Source of the DNA: an uncultured Lachnospiraceae bacterium
GTDB taxonomy: Bacteria; Bacillota; Clostridia; Lachnospirales; Lachnospiraceae
Direction: 5' to 3'
DNA: 64,000 bases
Assembly: GCA_946615865.1 (NCBI GenBank)
Contig: CAMOIJ010000002.1
Location: 1-64,000 of the forward strand
Shown here: piece after piece, positions 52,580 to 62,388 of the stretch
Position numbering within the stretch: position 1 is the stretch's first letter
Layout of the letters: each line of letters starts with the position of its first letter
Notes under the pieces: generated by a model
What the model was told of the DNA's origin: nothing
Database searches by the model: none
What the model saw: only the letters and a program-made list of their open reading frames with translations
Translations under genes and position numbers: made by a program

Positions 52580-53935
52580 ATGAGCAGTGACAGATCCGGA
52601 GAACTCAGTACGAGAATGCGGGAAGCGGAAGAGTATCTCAATTCCACTCCAGTGTTCGCAAAAAAGAGTTCGCTTGAAAACATAAGAGAATACCTCGAAA
52701 GATTCGGCCATCCGGAGAGAGGAATGAAGATCGTACATGTGGCAGGCACAAACGGAAAAGGAAGTGTCTGCGCGCAGATCGCGTCCTGTCTGCGCGAAGC
52801 GGGATTCAGCACAGGTCTTTTCATTTCACCTCACCTTGAAGTGATCCGTGAGAGAATGAGCATCGATGGAGAGATGATCCGTGAGGAGGAATTTCTTACT
52901 CTGTTCGAAAGAGTAAAGCAGGAGTGTCTCGACGCCGGGGAGGAGGGACTGCCGCACCTTCTCTATTTTGAAATGCTCTTTATGATGGCAGTACTCTGGT
53001 TTTCAAAGAAAAAGCCGGATTATATTGTCCTGGAGACCGGTTTGGGCGGACGTCTTGACGCTACGAATGCATTGGAAGACAAAGAAGTGACTGTCATAAC
53101 GCGGATCGGCTTAGACCACACAGCGCTTTTGGGAGATACCAGGGCGCTGATCGCGGCCGAAAAGGCCGGGATACTGCGCAGGAACTGTCCGGCTGTCTTT
53201 CTAACAGAACCCGAAGAGGCGTACAAAGTGATCCGCAATAAAGCCCTCGAAACGGGAGCGCCGATATATGAAGTCTCTCCTGATATGTGGAAAGTGAACC
53301 GGGCGGACGATAATGGCATTGATTTTTCTCTGGACAGTCGTTATGATAAAAATCTGCGGATCAGTCTGAAAGGAAACGCGCTCTATCAGTGTGAAAACAC
53401 GGCTCTGTCAGCGACAGCCTGCGGTATATTGCTGAAAAAAGAAGGAAGATATGATCCTGCGATACTTAAACGAGGGATTGAGAGATGTTTCTGGCCTGGA
53501 AGGATGGAAGAGATCCTTCCCGGGGTCTTTATCGACGGAGCGCACAATCCTGACGGGATCAGGGCTTTTTTGGAAAGCGCCGGGCAGATCTGCAGCCGGA
53601 AGGAGAACTGCGGGGACGGCGGACGCACATTTCTGCTCTTTTCCTGTGTCAGCGACAAAGATTATTCGAAGGAACTGGAAATGATCTGCCGTTCCGGAAT
53701 ATTTTCGGATATAGTCGCAGTTCCTATGGCCGGAAAACGGGCCCTGGACGCTGTGACGCTCAGGCAGTATATAGGCAGATACTCTTCTGATATGAGGATC
53801 CACGATGCAGAATCCGTAAGGGATGCAGTGGAAAGATTCATCACAGGCAGAGATACAAAGGACCGCGTCTTCGCGGCAGGATCACTTTATCTTGCCGGGG
53901 AGATGAGGAGCCTGATTTCAGACAGCAGTGAATAA
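52580..53935 (+). CDS. folC: Folylpolyglutamate synthase / dihydrofolate synthase
   Basis: 451 residues. The Mur-ligase-type P-loop AGTNGKGSVCAQI is near residue 60; ETGLGGRLDATN and IGLDHTALLG follow; DGAHNPDGIRAF near residue 320 is in the C-terminal domain. It adds glutamate to folates, with or without dihydropteroate ligation. There is a GAAAGGAA site before the ATG. No other folate gene is close. Confidence 0.93.
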   Translation: MSSDRSGELSTRMREAEEYLNSTPVFAKKSSLENIREYLERFGHPERGMKIVHVAGTNGKGSVCAQIASCLREAGFSTGLFISPHLEVIRERMSIDGEMIREEEFLTLFERVKQECLDAGEEGLPHLLYFEMLFMMAVLWFSKKKPDYIVLETGLGGRLDATNALEDKEVTVITRIGLDHTALLGDTRALIAAEKAGILRRNCPAVFLTEPEEAYKVIRNKALETGAPIYEVSPDMWKVNRADDNGIDFSLDSRYDKNLRISLKGNALYQCENTALSATACGILLKKEGRYDPAILKRGIERCFWPGRMEEILPGVFIDGAHNPDGIRAFLESAGQICSRKENCGDGGRTFLLFSCVSDKDYSKELEMICRSGIFSDIVAVPMAGKRALDAVTLRQYIGRYSSDMRIHDAESVRDAVERFITGRDTKDRVFAAGSLYLAGEMRSLISDSSE

Positions 53936-53968
53936 GGCTTTGGGCCGGTCTTTCATGAAGGTAAATAA

Positions 53969-55330
53969 ATGATATTATTCAACAGCCTGGCATTCCTGTT
54001 CAGGTTTTTCCCTATATTTTTAATCATATATTTCCTGACGCCCGCGAGATTCAGGGAGGTAGTGCTGTTTTTCGGGAGCATTATTTTCTATGCCATGGGC
54101 GGACTGCGCATGGCTATGGGTCTCACGGTCCTCACGATCATCAACTATATTCTTGGACAGATGGTATTCTCAGCCGACAAAGGCGGAGTAAAGCCTGCCA
54201 ACAAAAGGGCGTTTTACGCCGCGATCGCGATCGACGCAGGTTCGCTCATCCTTTTTAAGGTCCTGTCCGGGCTTTCTGACAAGGTCGTGCTCCCGCTCGG
54301 CTTCAGTTTCTATCTCTTTAAGATGATCTCTTACCAGGCCGATCTTTTCAGGGGGGAGATCACAAGGCGCCCTGATATCATAGACACGGTGGTCTATTTT
54401 ACCATGTTCCCCCAGGTGACCCAGGGCCCGATCATGCGCTGGAACAACGTGGGATTTGAGAAGAGGGAGAGAACTGTATCCGTAAAGGCTTTCAACGACG
54501 GCCTGTTCTTTTTTGTGCTCGGACTTGGAATGAAGGTCCTTCTTGCGGATCCCCTGAGCCTTCTCTGGTATGAGATTGAGAAGATCGGCTTTGAGAGCAT
54601 ATCGACGCCTCTTGCCTGGATGGGGGCCATAGACTTCTCCCTGAGACTGTATATGGACTTCTGGGGCTATTCGCTGATGGCGGCCGGGATAGGCATGATG
54701 CTCGGATTCCATTTTGTCGTCAACTTTGTGCACCCTTACTGGGCGTGCGGCGTCGCGGAATTCTACAGGAGATGGCACGCTACCCTTGGCGCGTGGTTCA
54801 GGGACTATATCTATATCCCGCTCGGGGGAAGCAGGAAAGGGAACCTGACAACGATACGGAATCTTATCATCGTGTGGATGCTCACAGGACTCTGGCACGG
54901 CATTACTCCCAATTTCCTGATCTGGGGAGGAGTACTGGCTTTACTGATAATCTGGGAGAAATTCGTTGTAGACGGACTGATCTCGTCGTTTCCGATCATC
55001 GGACATCTCCATGTCTGGTTCTTTATACCTCTTACATGGGTGATCTTCGCGATCCCTGACCTGAAAGATCTTCTGATCTATTTTGAGAGGCTTTTCCCGT
55101 TCTTTGGAAGCGGAGTCAACGTCAACACAGGCGATTTTATGAAACAGCTCCTGATCTACTGGCCTTTCCTGCTGGTAAGCATTTTACTGTGCACGCCTCA
55201 CTGGTACAGGCTGATCGTAAGGAACAGGAAAAAGCTTCCCGTGATACTGATCCTGACGGCCGTTTTCTGGTTCTCTGTTTACAGGATCACGATTTCCGAG
55301 AGCAATCCATTTATGTATTTCAGTTTTTAA
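53969..55330 (+). CDS. MBOAT family O-acyltransferase
   Basis: 453 residues with about ten membrane segments. FYRRWHATLGAWFRDYIYIPLGG near residue 265 and TGLWHGITPNF with the conserved His near residue 312 are the MBOAT (AlgI/DltB/PatA) signatures. Such proteins pass acyl groups across the membrane to a periplasmic or surface partner. The next gene encodes an SGNH protein, the usual partner in PatA/PatB- or Alg-like O-acetylation of wall or exopolysaccharide. Confidence 0.9.
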   Translation: MILFNSLAFLFRFFPIFLIIYFLTPARFREVVLFFGSIIFYAMGGLRMAMGLTVLTIINYILGQMVFSADKGGVKPANKRAFYAAIAIDAGSLILFKVLSGLSDKVVLPLGFSFYLFKMISYQADLFRGEITRRPDIIDTVVYFTMFPQVTQGPIMRWNNVGFEKRERTVSVKAFNDGLFFFVLGLGMKVLLADPLSLLWYEIEKIGFESISTPLAWMGAIDFSLRLYMDFWGYSLMAAGIGMMLGFHFVVNFVHPYWACGVAEFYRRWHATLGAWFRDYIYIPLGGSRKGNLTTIRNLIIVWMLTGLWHGITPNFLIWGGVLALLIIWEKFVVDGLISSFPIIGHLHVWFFIPLTWVIFAIPDLKDLLIYFERLFPFFGSGVNVNTGDFMKQLLIYWPFLLVSILLCTPHWYRLIVRNRKKLPVILILTAVFWFSVYRITISESNPFMYFSF

Positions 55331-55349
55331 CTCACCGGAGGACATTTCC

Positions 55350-56480
55350 TTGAGATTTTTACAGATGCTGTGGAGGAGGTACACGCTGCTGTGCACGCTT
55401 GTGATCACCTCGCTCCCGCTCATAATCATAGGCTGGGCAGGCAGGAGCGGCCTGTACAGCGAATATGAGTTCACTCCCCTGACCGAACCGGGCCTTGCGC
55501 TGGTCATGGAAGGGATCCACGACGGAGTCTTTCCCTGGCAGAGCCTGATCAGGCCGAAGGAAGCGGAAGAAACCGACGCGGCTGCTGCGGAAGAGATCGC
55601 GGCTGTTTCGTCGACTGAAGAGGCTGCTTCCGAAAGCGGCAACCCTGCGGCAGAATACACAGAGGCTGAGGATTCTGTCGTGGAGAAAGTGGAGACGATC
55701 CCTTCCAACGCGATCCGGGGAGGCACGGACGCGATCCCTGAAGGCGTCTGCAATCCTGTCTTACAGGCAGAAGATTACGACGTAGTAAATGTGGCGTTTC
55801 TGTCTCCTGATGACACCGAATACAACACGGATACAGAGGGGATATTTGCCAAAAACGGGATCTATTTCAAACTGGGATCTGTAGATCCATCTTACTTCAG
55901 CGACGCTCTGTTCATAGGAGACTCCAGGACAGTCGGACTATGCGAATACGGGAGCCTCAAGGGAAACGCCGCATTCCTCGCGAAGGAATCTATCAATGTC
56001 TACAACATTCTTGACAAGGAGCTTTGGTTCACAGACAATGACGGAGAGGGATGGGACGCGACAGTAGAAGAAATTCTCTCCGAGCATACATTCGGAAAGG
56101 TATATGTCGCTCTCGGAGTTAATGAACTCGGGATTGGCAACACCTACATGTTCTATGAGAAATACAGAGAAATCCTGGAAATGATCAGGGAGTACCAGCC
56201 GGACGCTCTGATCTATATACAGGGGATCATGCACGTCTCTTATGAAAAGAGCAGCTCAGACAGCTGCAGGAACAACACTGTGATCTGCCAGAGGAATTAC
56301 GCCATCAGTACTTTGGCAAACGGACGGGATATCTATTACATCGACATGAACCCTTACGTCTGCGACGCGGACGGGGATCTTATTTCCGATCTGTCGGGAG
56401 ATGGGATCCACCTTAAGGCTTCCGCTTACGAGAGATGGGACAGATCGCTGATGGAGAACGCGGCGGTCATCGGAGAATGA
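55350..56480 (+). CDS. Membrane-anchored SGNH/GDSL hydrolase-like acyltransferase
   Basis: 376 residues starting at a TTG with GGAGG upstream. One N-terminal membrane segment, then a low-complexity Glu/Ala/Ser spacer (about 70-115), then the SGNH domain: FIGDSRTVG with the catalytic Ser, GVNELG, and DGIHLK with the catalytic Asp-His. It acts outside the membrane and probably accepts acyl groups from the MBOAT neighbour. The polymer modified is unknown. Confidence 0.87.
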   Translation: MRFLQMLWRRYTLLCTLVITSLPLIIIGWAGRSGLYSEYEFTPLTEPGLALVMEGIHDGVFPWQSLIRPKEAEETDAAAAEEIAAVSSTEEAASESGNPAAEYTEAEDSVVEKVETIPSNAIRGGTDAIPEGVCNPVLQAEDYDVVNVAFLSPDDTEYNTDTEGIFAKNGIYFKLGSVDPSYFSDALFIGDSRTVGLCEYGSLKGNAAFLAKESINVYNILDKELWFTDNDGEGWDATVEEILSEHTFGKVYVALGVNELGIGNTYMFYEKYREILEMIREYQPDALIYIQGIMHVSYEKSSSDSCRNNTVICQRNYAISTLANGRDIYYIDMNPYVCDADGDLISDLSGDGIHLKASAYERWDRSLMENAAVIGE

Positions 56481-56541
56481 TCGTCAAAATATGGTCATAA
56501 TAAAGAAAAATCACTTCTCATAAAAAGGGGGGCGCTGTAGA

Positions 56542-56775
56542 ATGAGAGAGATGGAGTTCAAGATGGAGAGGGAAGGCCTTCTGAAGGAGGGAGATACCGT
56601 CACCATTGTGGAGGGAGTGCTTCCGAGCAACTACTACTACACGATCCATCCGTCGCTTGCGATGAGCGGAAACTATCCATTCAATGAGCGTCTTCTTTCC
56701 AGAGAAGGAAAGGTCGAAGCTATTGAGGAAAACGAGCGCGGCTTTTATGTAAAGGTCGTTTTCGAAGAGGAATAA
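56542..56775 (+). CDS. Small conserved hypothetical protein
   Basis: 77 residues, acidic, without cysteines, signal peptide or membrane segment. GDTVTIVEGVLPSNYYYTIHPS and a C-terminal FYVKVVFEEE suggest a small beta-rich fold. I do not recognise it. AAAGGGGGGCGC precedes the ATG. It lies between the SGNH gene and a TPR lipoprotein and may share their transcript. Confidence 0.65.
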   Translation: MREMEFKMEREGLLKEGDTVTIVEGVLPSNYYYTIHPSLAMSGNYPFNERLLSREGKVEAIEENERGFYVKVVFEEE

Positions 56776-56793
56776 GAGATCAGGAGGCGGAAG

Positions 56794-57843
56794 TTGAAAA
56801 GAGTAATCGCGATATTGCTGTCAGCTTTTATGGCTGCCGCTCTGTGCAGCTGCAGTCCTACGAATACCGAGACGATGTCTAACGCCCAGAAAGCCCTTGA
56901 GGAGGGCGATTTCGAGAACGCCGCGGCGCTCTATCAGGCCGCGATCGACGAAGGCAAACAGCTTCAGGCCTGTTACCGCGGAAAGGGCATTGCCCTTATG
57001 GGCAGGATGGAATATGAGAACGCTGTGGAAGCCTTTAATAAAGCGCTTGAGTCCGCGACATTCATAGAAGAGAAGATCTATCGCGACGGCATGGAAGACG
57101 ATATCCGCAGATATCTCGCCAGCTGCTATATCCACAACGGAGAGCCTCAGCAGGCGATTCTTGTTTACAACGCGCTGATCGAAAAAAATGACAGCGTAAT
57201 TTCACTGTACACAGAGAGAGGTACGGCAAAGGCCGCTGCCGGTGATCTCGAGGGCGCAAAGGCTGATTTTGACAAAGCGATCAACATGGACAGAGGAAAT
57301 TACGCCCTGATCCTGAACATCGCCCAGACTCTGGACCAGTACGGAGGAAGGAGTATAGGCGAAGGTTATCTTGCTGGAGCAGGCTCTGTGGAAGGGCTCG
57401 ATCCCGTTCTCAGGGGAAGGATCCTCTACTTTATGAAGGATTATCAGGGAGCGCTGGACCTTCTCGGACAGTATGCGGAGGCAGATGAATCAGCGGCTAT
57501 GATCGTCTGCAGATCTTACCTTGCTCTCGGAGATACGGAAGCCGCAAAGGGCGTCATTGACAGTTTCGGCGATAAAGTGGAAAACTCGATCGAACTTCTG
57601 GACCTTCTGGGTTCGATTTTTATGAAACAGGGGAAATACGCTGAAGCCGCCGAGGTTTACGAGCGCGCTGTAAGCGCCGCTAAAGAAAGCGGGGATCTTC
57701 AGGTCACTTTATACAACAGGATCGTCGCGTATGAGTACGCCGGCAATTTTGAGAAAGCCAGGGAACTGCTTACCGAATATCTGCAGCAGTATTCCGGCGA
57801 CGAAGATGCGAAACGCGAACTCAGATTTTTAAAAACGAGATAA
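56794..57843 (+). CDS. TPR-repeat lipoprotein
   Basis: 349 residues from a TTG after AGGAGGCGG. The signal peptide ends in the LCSC lipobox near residue 20. At least six tetratricopeptide repeats follow (ALEEGDFENAAALYQAAI, GDLEGAKADFDKAI, GKYAEAAEVYERAV and others). TPR lipoproteins on the outer face of Gram-positive cells usually scaffold protein complexes; the partner is unknown. Confidence 0.88.
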   Translation: MKRVIAILLSAFMAAALCSCSPTNTETMSNAQKALEEGDFENAAALYQAAIDEGKQLQACYRGKGIALMGRMEYENAVEAFNKALESATFIEEKIYRDGMEDDIRRYLASCYIHNGEPQQAILVYNALIEKNDSVISLYTERGTAKAAAGDLEGAKADFDKAINMDRGNYALILNIAQTLDQYGGRSIGEGYLAGAGSVEGLDPVLRGRILYFMKDYQGALDLLGQYAEADESAAMIVCRSYLALGDTEAAKGVIDSFGDKVENSIELLDLLGSIFMKQGKYAEAAEVYERAVSAAKESGDLQVTLYNRIVAYEYAGNFEKARELLTEYLQQYSGDEDAKRELRFLKTR

Positions 57844-57914
57844 GAAATAATGCACTGCAGTGGACGTTATGCTATACTTTGACTGCAATTACATAAAAGA
57901 AAGGTGACTTGAAA

Positions 57915-58868
57915 ATGATTCAAAGATTAATTGATGGGATCACCTGCAAAGACGCGCCGGTCGTAGTAGGACTCGACCCGAATCTTTCCTTCATTCCGGG
58001 TTTTATCATAAAGAAAGCCCAGAGCGCCGCCGAAGGCGATATTCCGGAGTACTGCGAGAAGGAGAATGTGATCGCGGCTGAAGCTGTCTGGCAATTTAAC
58101 AAGGCGATCACAGACGCAGTCTATGACATCGTACCTGCCGTGAAACCCCAGGTCGCGATGTATGAACAGTTCGGGATTCCCGGCATGATCGCTTACCGAA
58201 GGACAGTGGATTACTGCAGATCCAAGGGGTTGATCGTGATCGGCGACGTCAAGAGAGGCGATATCGGATCTACCTCCGAGGCCTACGCGAGAGGGCATCT
58301 CGCGGGAACCGGGTTCGACGTAGACTTCGCCACAGTCAATCCATATCTGGGCTCCGACGGCGTAAAGCCTTTTATCAAAGTCTGTAAAGAGCACGACAAG
58401 GGGATATTCGTGCTTGTCAAGACCTCTAATCCCTCCAGCGGCGAGTTTCAGGATGTACTCACCGGCGACGGAAGGGCTGTATATGAGCTGGTAGGAAAAA
58501 TGGTCAGGGAGTGGGGCTCAGAGTGCATTGAAGGCGTGTACAGCAATGTGGGCGCCGTCGTAGGAGCCACCTATCCCGAACAGGCGAAGATCCTCAGGAA
58601 ACTGATGCCGCACACATTTATCCTTGCTCCCGGATACGGGGCACAGGGCGCGACGGCTGCTGATCTGAGCGGATTTTTCGACGCCGACGGCCTCGGAGCG
58701 ATCGTAAACTCCTCCAGAGGCATCATAGCCGCCTATAAGAAGGAAGCTTACAGCAGGTACGGAGAAGAGGGATTTGCCGACGCGGCAAGAGCTGCCGCGC
58801 TGGATATGATCGAGGATCTGAGGGGAGCGATCCACGGCGGAAGAACAGTCTGGAACACCGGACGATGA
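57915..58868 (+). CDS. pyrF: Orotidine-5'-phosphate decarboxylase, type 2
   Basis: About 318 residues, the longer form of the enzyme. GLDPNLSFIPG at the front, KPQVAMYEQFG near residue 75, the catalytic DVKRGDIGST near residue 115, and LVKTSNPSS are conserved. It makes UMP from OMP. The ATG after AAGGTGACTT is used in place of the TTG in the track. It precedes pyrE by 34 bases. Confidence 0.96.
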   Translation: MIQRLIDGITCKDAPVVVGLDPNLSFIPGFIIKKAQSAAEGDIPEYCEKENVIAAEAVWQFNKAITDAVYDIVPAVKPQVAMYEQFGIPGMIAYRRTVDYCRSKGLIVIGDVKRGDIGSTSEAYARGHLAGTGFDVDFATVNPYLGSDGVKPFIKVCKEHDKGIFVLVKTSNPSSGEFQDVLTGDGRAVYELVGKMVREWGSECIEGVYSNVGAVVGATYPEQAKILRKLMPHTFILAPGYGAQGATAADLSGFFDADGLGAIVNSSRGIIAAYKKEAYSRYGEEGFADAARAAALDMIEDLRGAIHGGRTVWNTGR

Positions 58869-58902
58869 AGCAGCGTTAAGTAATAAGGGGGAAGGATCCG
58901 TA

Positions 58903-59586
58903 ATGGAAGAGTACAAAAAGAATTTCATCAATTTTATGGTAGACTCGCACGTCCTCAAATTCGGGGAGTTTACATTAAAGAGCGGAAGAAAATCGCCGTT
59001 CTTCATGAACGCCGGAGCATACAAGACCGGCTCGCAGCTTATCAAACTCGGCGAGTATTACGCAAGAGCCATCAACGACAAGTACGGGCTGGATTTTGAC
59101 GTCCTGTTCGGACCCGCCTACAAGGGAATTCCTCTGGCAGTAGCCACAGTCATGGCGATCAGCAAACTCTACGGCCGCGACATCAAGTACTGTTCCAACC
59201 GCAAGGAGATCAAGGATCACGGTGACAAGGGAATCCTTCTTGGAACCCGCTTGCATGACGAGGACCGGGTCATGATCATCGAGGATGTAACAACATCCGG
59301 CGCCTCCATCGCGGAGACTATTCCGATCATCCGGGCACAGGCTGACGTTGATATCGTTGGACTTATGGTCTCTTTGGACAGAAGGGAAGTCGGACCGAAA
59401 GGAACGATCAGCGCGCTGGACGAGATCAGGGAAGACTACGGATTCCCGACGAGCGCGATCGTCACAATGGATGAAGTTCAGGAGTACCTCTACAACAGAC
59501 CGATCGACGGCAAGGTCCTGATCGACAGAAAGATCAAGAAGGCGCTCGACGATTACTATGCAGAGTACGGAGTGAAAAAGGCATAA
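58903..59586 (+). CDS. pyrE: Orotate phosphoribosyltransferase
   Basis: 227 residues. FGPAYKGIPLA near residue 70, RKEIKDHGDKG and the PRPP-binding VMIIEDVTTSGASI near residue 125 are present. It adds phosphoribose to orotate, the step before PyrF. The last two UMP steps are thus encoded together; pyrBI lie at the other end of the window. AAGGGGGAAGGA precedes the ATG. Confidence 0.96.
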   Translation: MEEYKKNFINFMVDSHVLKFGEFTLKSGRKSPFFMNAGAYKTGSQLIKLGEYYARAINDKYGLDFDVLFGPAYKGIPLAVATVMAISKLYGRDIKYCSNRKEIKDHGDKGILLGTRLHDEDRVMIIEDVTTSGASIAETIPIIRAQADVDIVGLMVSLDRREVGPKGTISALDEIREDYGFPTSAIVTMDEVQEYLYNRPIDGKVLIDRKIKKALDDYYAEYGVKKA

Positions 59587-59596
59587 GACATTCTTA

Positions 59597-59638
59597 AGCG
59601 GCTCCGCTGTCCCTGAAGGGACGGCAGAGCCTGCTTTA
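59597..59638 (+). terminator. Terminator of pyrF-pyrE
   Basis: GGCTCCGCTGTCCC pairs with GGGACGGCAGAGCC around TGAA with G-U pairs, followed by a T-rich stretch. Confidence 0.7.
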
Positions 59639-59650
59639 TTGGAGACAAAT

Positions 59651-61729
59651 ATGGAACTGACAGATATTCGGTACACGCTTGCTATGGACCGGATCCGCGA
59701 GATACCCGGCGAGAATATGGTGGAACCCGGATTCATACTGTATTTTGAAGACGGAGCGGAGTGGCTTCTTCTCATGGAAGAGGAGGAGCGTTTTCTTTTG
59801 TCAGAAGATGCGGCCGGCGCAGATATCGATCTTCTGAAAAAGAGAAACCACAGATTATACGAGGAAATACTGCCGGATCATTACGATTCGAGCTGGGCCA
59901 ATCACAGTTTCGCGTCTGAGAGGCTCGGAAGTGAAATGGGACCTCTTCTTGCCGCGCTGCGATATGAGATCAGAAGCGCGCTGCCCTTTGTATACAGGCT
60001 CATGCGTGAACGCGTACTGATCAGAGCGGAACTGTTTCTTGAGGTCTACACGGCTTTTACGGTAGCGTTTCACGAAAGCGGAGGCATTCCTTCCCGCGAA
60101 CAGATAAGAAGTATCATCCGCGGGTATCTTGCGGATTACGCGGAAGAAGAAATGACCGCCTATCTTAAGGATAAACTTGTTGAGGGAAGCCCGAGGATCT
60201 ATGACCTTGCGGCTTCCGACTGCGCGGATCTGAGAAATCTGTATCTGACGGGCGAATACGTCACAGATGACGAGACCCGAAGCGCTCAGTATATAGCCGG
60301 ACTCCCCGAAGAGGAGATCGCCCTGATCGCCGGCACAATAACAGAGGGCTACAGGAGAGGATTCATAAACGGCGGCAAGAACCTTGCTTCGAAGAAAAAT
60401 GTGGCTGTGATCCTCCATCTGGGCTTTGAGAGAATACTATCGGCCTGCATCCTGAGATTCAGGGGATATGGGCTCAGAGTGATCCTTTCCGCTGAAGTCC
60501 CGACGCTGTTTCACTCCTTCAGCCGGGGGAACATGGGATACGGCGGAGCTGATCCCAATCCGCAGTATTATTATGATCACAGGGAAGACCTTGCTCTGTT
60601 TCTTGACGAAGGGCTTCGCACAAGAAGGATTGAGGGGCTGACAAACGCTTACAGGAAACTCAGAGACAAGACGGTCCTATATGCGGGCCCGGCTGTTCTG
60701 GAGACTTTCGGAAGCGCTCCTTTCTGCCCTGCTCAGACTCCTTATGCGCCGCGGTACGATGAGGTGCAGCAGAAAATCTGCACGGATTACAACATTAAAG
60801 CCGCTCAGCTCTACAGCGATGCAGTCGTGGCTAAAGACAGAAGCTTTACGGTCATCGATTTTCCTCTTCCCTCCATCGCGGAAACCGACGAGGAATACAG
60901 AGAGATCTTTGATGCTGTCACGCAGATCAATACACTTGACAACGAACTGTACGAGAAGATCCAGAACAGGATGATCGATGTCCTGAATTCGTCGCGCTTT
61001 GCGCAGGTCCGGGGCAGAAACGGAAACAGGACGGATCTTAGGATAAAACTGTATGAACCCGCCGATCCCTCACGGGAAGCCAATTTTGAGAACTGTACGG
61101 CAGATGTCAACATTCCGGTGGGAGAAGTCTTCACGACGCCCGTTCTCGAGGGAACCGACGGACTGCTCCATGTGACCGGGGTCTATCTGGAAGGGCTGTT
61201 TTTCAAAGATCTCGAGATCCGGTTCGAGAACGGCAGGGTGGCGGAGTACAGCTGCGCCAATTTCGAAAGCGAAGAAGAGAACAAAAAATACATAAGAGAA
61301 AACATTCTTTATCATCACGAGAGTCTTCCGATGGGAGAGTGCGCGATCGGAACGAATACAACTGCCTACGCGGCGGCGGCAAAATATGGTATCTCCGACC
61401 GTCTGCCTATACTGATCGCGGAGAAAACAGGCCCCCACTTCGCAGTGGGCGACACATGTTACTGCAGAGATGAGGACAACAAAGTTTATAATCCTGACGG
61501 AAAGGAGATCGTCGCAAAGGATAATTCCGTCTCCATCCTCAGGAAAACTTCACCGGAAAAAGCATACTTCGGCTGCCACACGGATATCACGATCCCCTAT
61601 GAAGAATTGGGAGAATTTACCGCAGTCAGCGCGGACGGAATGAGGACTCCGATCCTTTTGGACGGAAGATTTGTGCTGGAAGGCACGAGGATCCTCAACA
61701 AACCGTTGGACGAAATGGTCATAAAATGA
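59651..61729 (+). CDS. M29-type (thermophilic) aminopeptidase with long N-terminal extension
   Basis: 692 residues. The C-terminal 400 residues match the M29 family (AmpS/PepS): VPVGEVFTTPVLEG-like segment (IPVGEVFTTP) with Glu, MGECAIGTN with Glu, HFAVGDTC with His and GCHTDITI with His and Asp, the two-metal ligands. Typical members are near 410 residues; the first 290 here are a helical acidic region I cannot assign. ATG follows GGAGACAA. It acts as a cytosolic metallo-aminopeptidase. Confidence 0.83.
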   Translation: MELTDIRYTLAMDRIREIPGENMVEPGFILYFEDGAEWLLLMEEEERFLLSEDAAGADIDLLKKRNHRLYEEILPDHYDSSWANHSFASERLGSEMGPLLAALRYEIRSALPFVYRLMRERVLIRAELFLEVYTAFTVAFHESGGIPSREQIRSIIRGYLADYAEEEMTAYLKDKLVEGSPRIYDLAASDCADLRNLYLTGEYVTDDETRSAQYIAGLPEEEIALIAGTITEGYRRGFINGGKNLASKKNVAVILHLGFERILSACILRFRGYGLRVILSAEVPTLFHSFSRGNMGYGGADPNPQYYYDHREDLALFLDEGLRTRRIEGLTNAYRKLRDKTVLYAGPAVLETFGSAPFCPAQTPYAPRYDEVQQKICTDYNIKAAQLYSDAVVAKDRSFTVIDFPLPSIAETDEEYREIFDAVTQINTLDNELYEKIQNRMIDVLNSSRFAQVRGRNGNRTDLRIKLYEPADPSREANFENCTADVNIPVGEVFTTPVLEGTDGLLHVTGVYLEGLFFKDLEIRFENGRVAEYSCANFESEEENKKYIRENILYHHESLPMGECAIGTNTTAYAAAAKYGISDRLPILIAEKTGPHFAVGDTCYCRDEDNKVYNPDGKEIVAKDNSVSILRKTSPEKAYFGCHTDITIPYEELGEFTAVSADGMRTPILLDGRFVLEGTRILNKPLDEMVIK

Positions 61730-61752
61730 ATGATGCGTCGCTTTTTTATGTG

Positions 61753-61781
61753 TTGCACATGGGAACTGTTTTCGATAAACT
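61753..61781 (+). promoter_or_regulatory. purE: Possible promoter of the purE operon
   Basis: TTGCAC and TAAACT are separated by 17 bases. Between it and the gene lies a small GCCTG...CAGGC hairpin. There is no purine riboswitch that I recognise. Confidence 0.4.
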
Positions 61782-61860
61782 ATGCTTGATAGCATGCCTG
61801 ATCATAACAGGCTCTGTTTGTATGTCCGCAGGTCGGAGCATTACGCATTAAGGAGGAACT

Positions 61861-62370
61861 ATGGCACAAGTTGGTATCGTTATGGGAAGCGATTCGGATC
61901 TGTCGGTGATGAGCAAAGCCGCTGAGGTCCTTGATGAGTTTGGGATCAGTTATGAGATGCACATCATATCTGCGCACAGAGAGCCGGATATCTTTTTTGA
62001 ATGGGCTAAGGGCGCAGAAGAAAGAGGGATCAAGGTCATCGTGGCGGGAGCCGGAATGGCGGCTCATCTTCCCGGGATGTGCGCAGCGCTGTTCCCTATG
62101 CCGGTAATCGGTATTCCGATGCACACAACTTCGCTTGGAGGAAGAGATTCCCTTTACTCCATAGTCCAGATGCCCTCGGGGATTCCCGTAGCGACTGTTG
62201 CGATCGGCGGCGGCAAGAACGCAGGGCTTCTTGCTGCAAAGATCCTGGCTGTCAGTGATACGGCGCTTCTTAAAAAGCTTAAGGATTACAGCGCGAACAT
62301 GGCTGCAGAAGTAAAAGCCAAGGACGAGCGTCTGCAGACGGCCGGATATAAAAATTACAAGAAGGATTAA
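61861..62370 (+). CDS. purE: N5-carboxyaminoimidazole ribonucleotide mutase
   Basis: 169 residues. [11 protein letters not shown] at the front, SAHREPD near residue 40 and [11 protein letters not shown] near residue 65 are the PurE class I signatures. It moves the carboxyl group from N5-CAIR to CAIR in purine synthesis. AAGGAGGAACT precedes the ATG. purM follows after 18 bases. Confidence 0.96.
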   Translation: MAQVGIVMGSDSDLSVMSKAAEVLDEFGISYEMHIISAHREPDIFFEWAKGAEERGIKVIVAGAGMAAHLPGMCAALFPMPVIGIPMHTTSLGGRDSLYSIVQMPSGIPVATVAIGGGKNAGLLAAKILAVSDTALLKKLKDYSANMAAEVKAKDERLQTAGYKNYKKD

Positions 62371-62388
62371 ACGGAGGAAATACAGCAG

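Noticed and set aside
61730-61860. Purine riboswitch before purE
   Set aside because: The conserved junction sequences and paired loops of the purine aptamer are not present.
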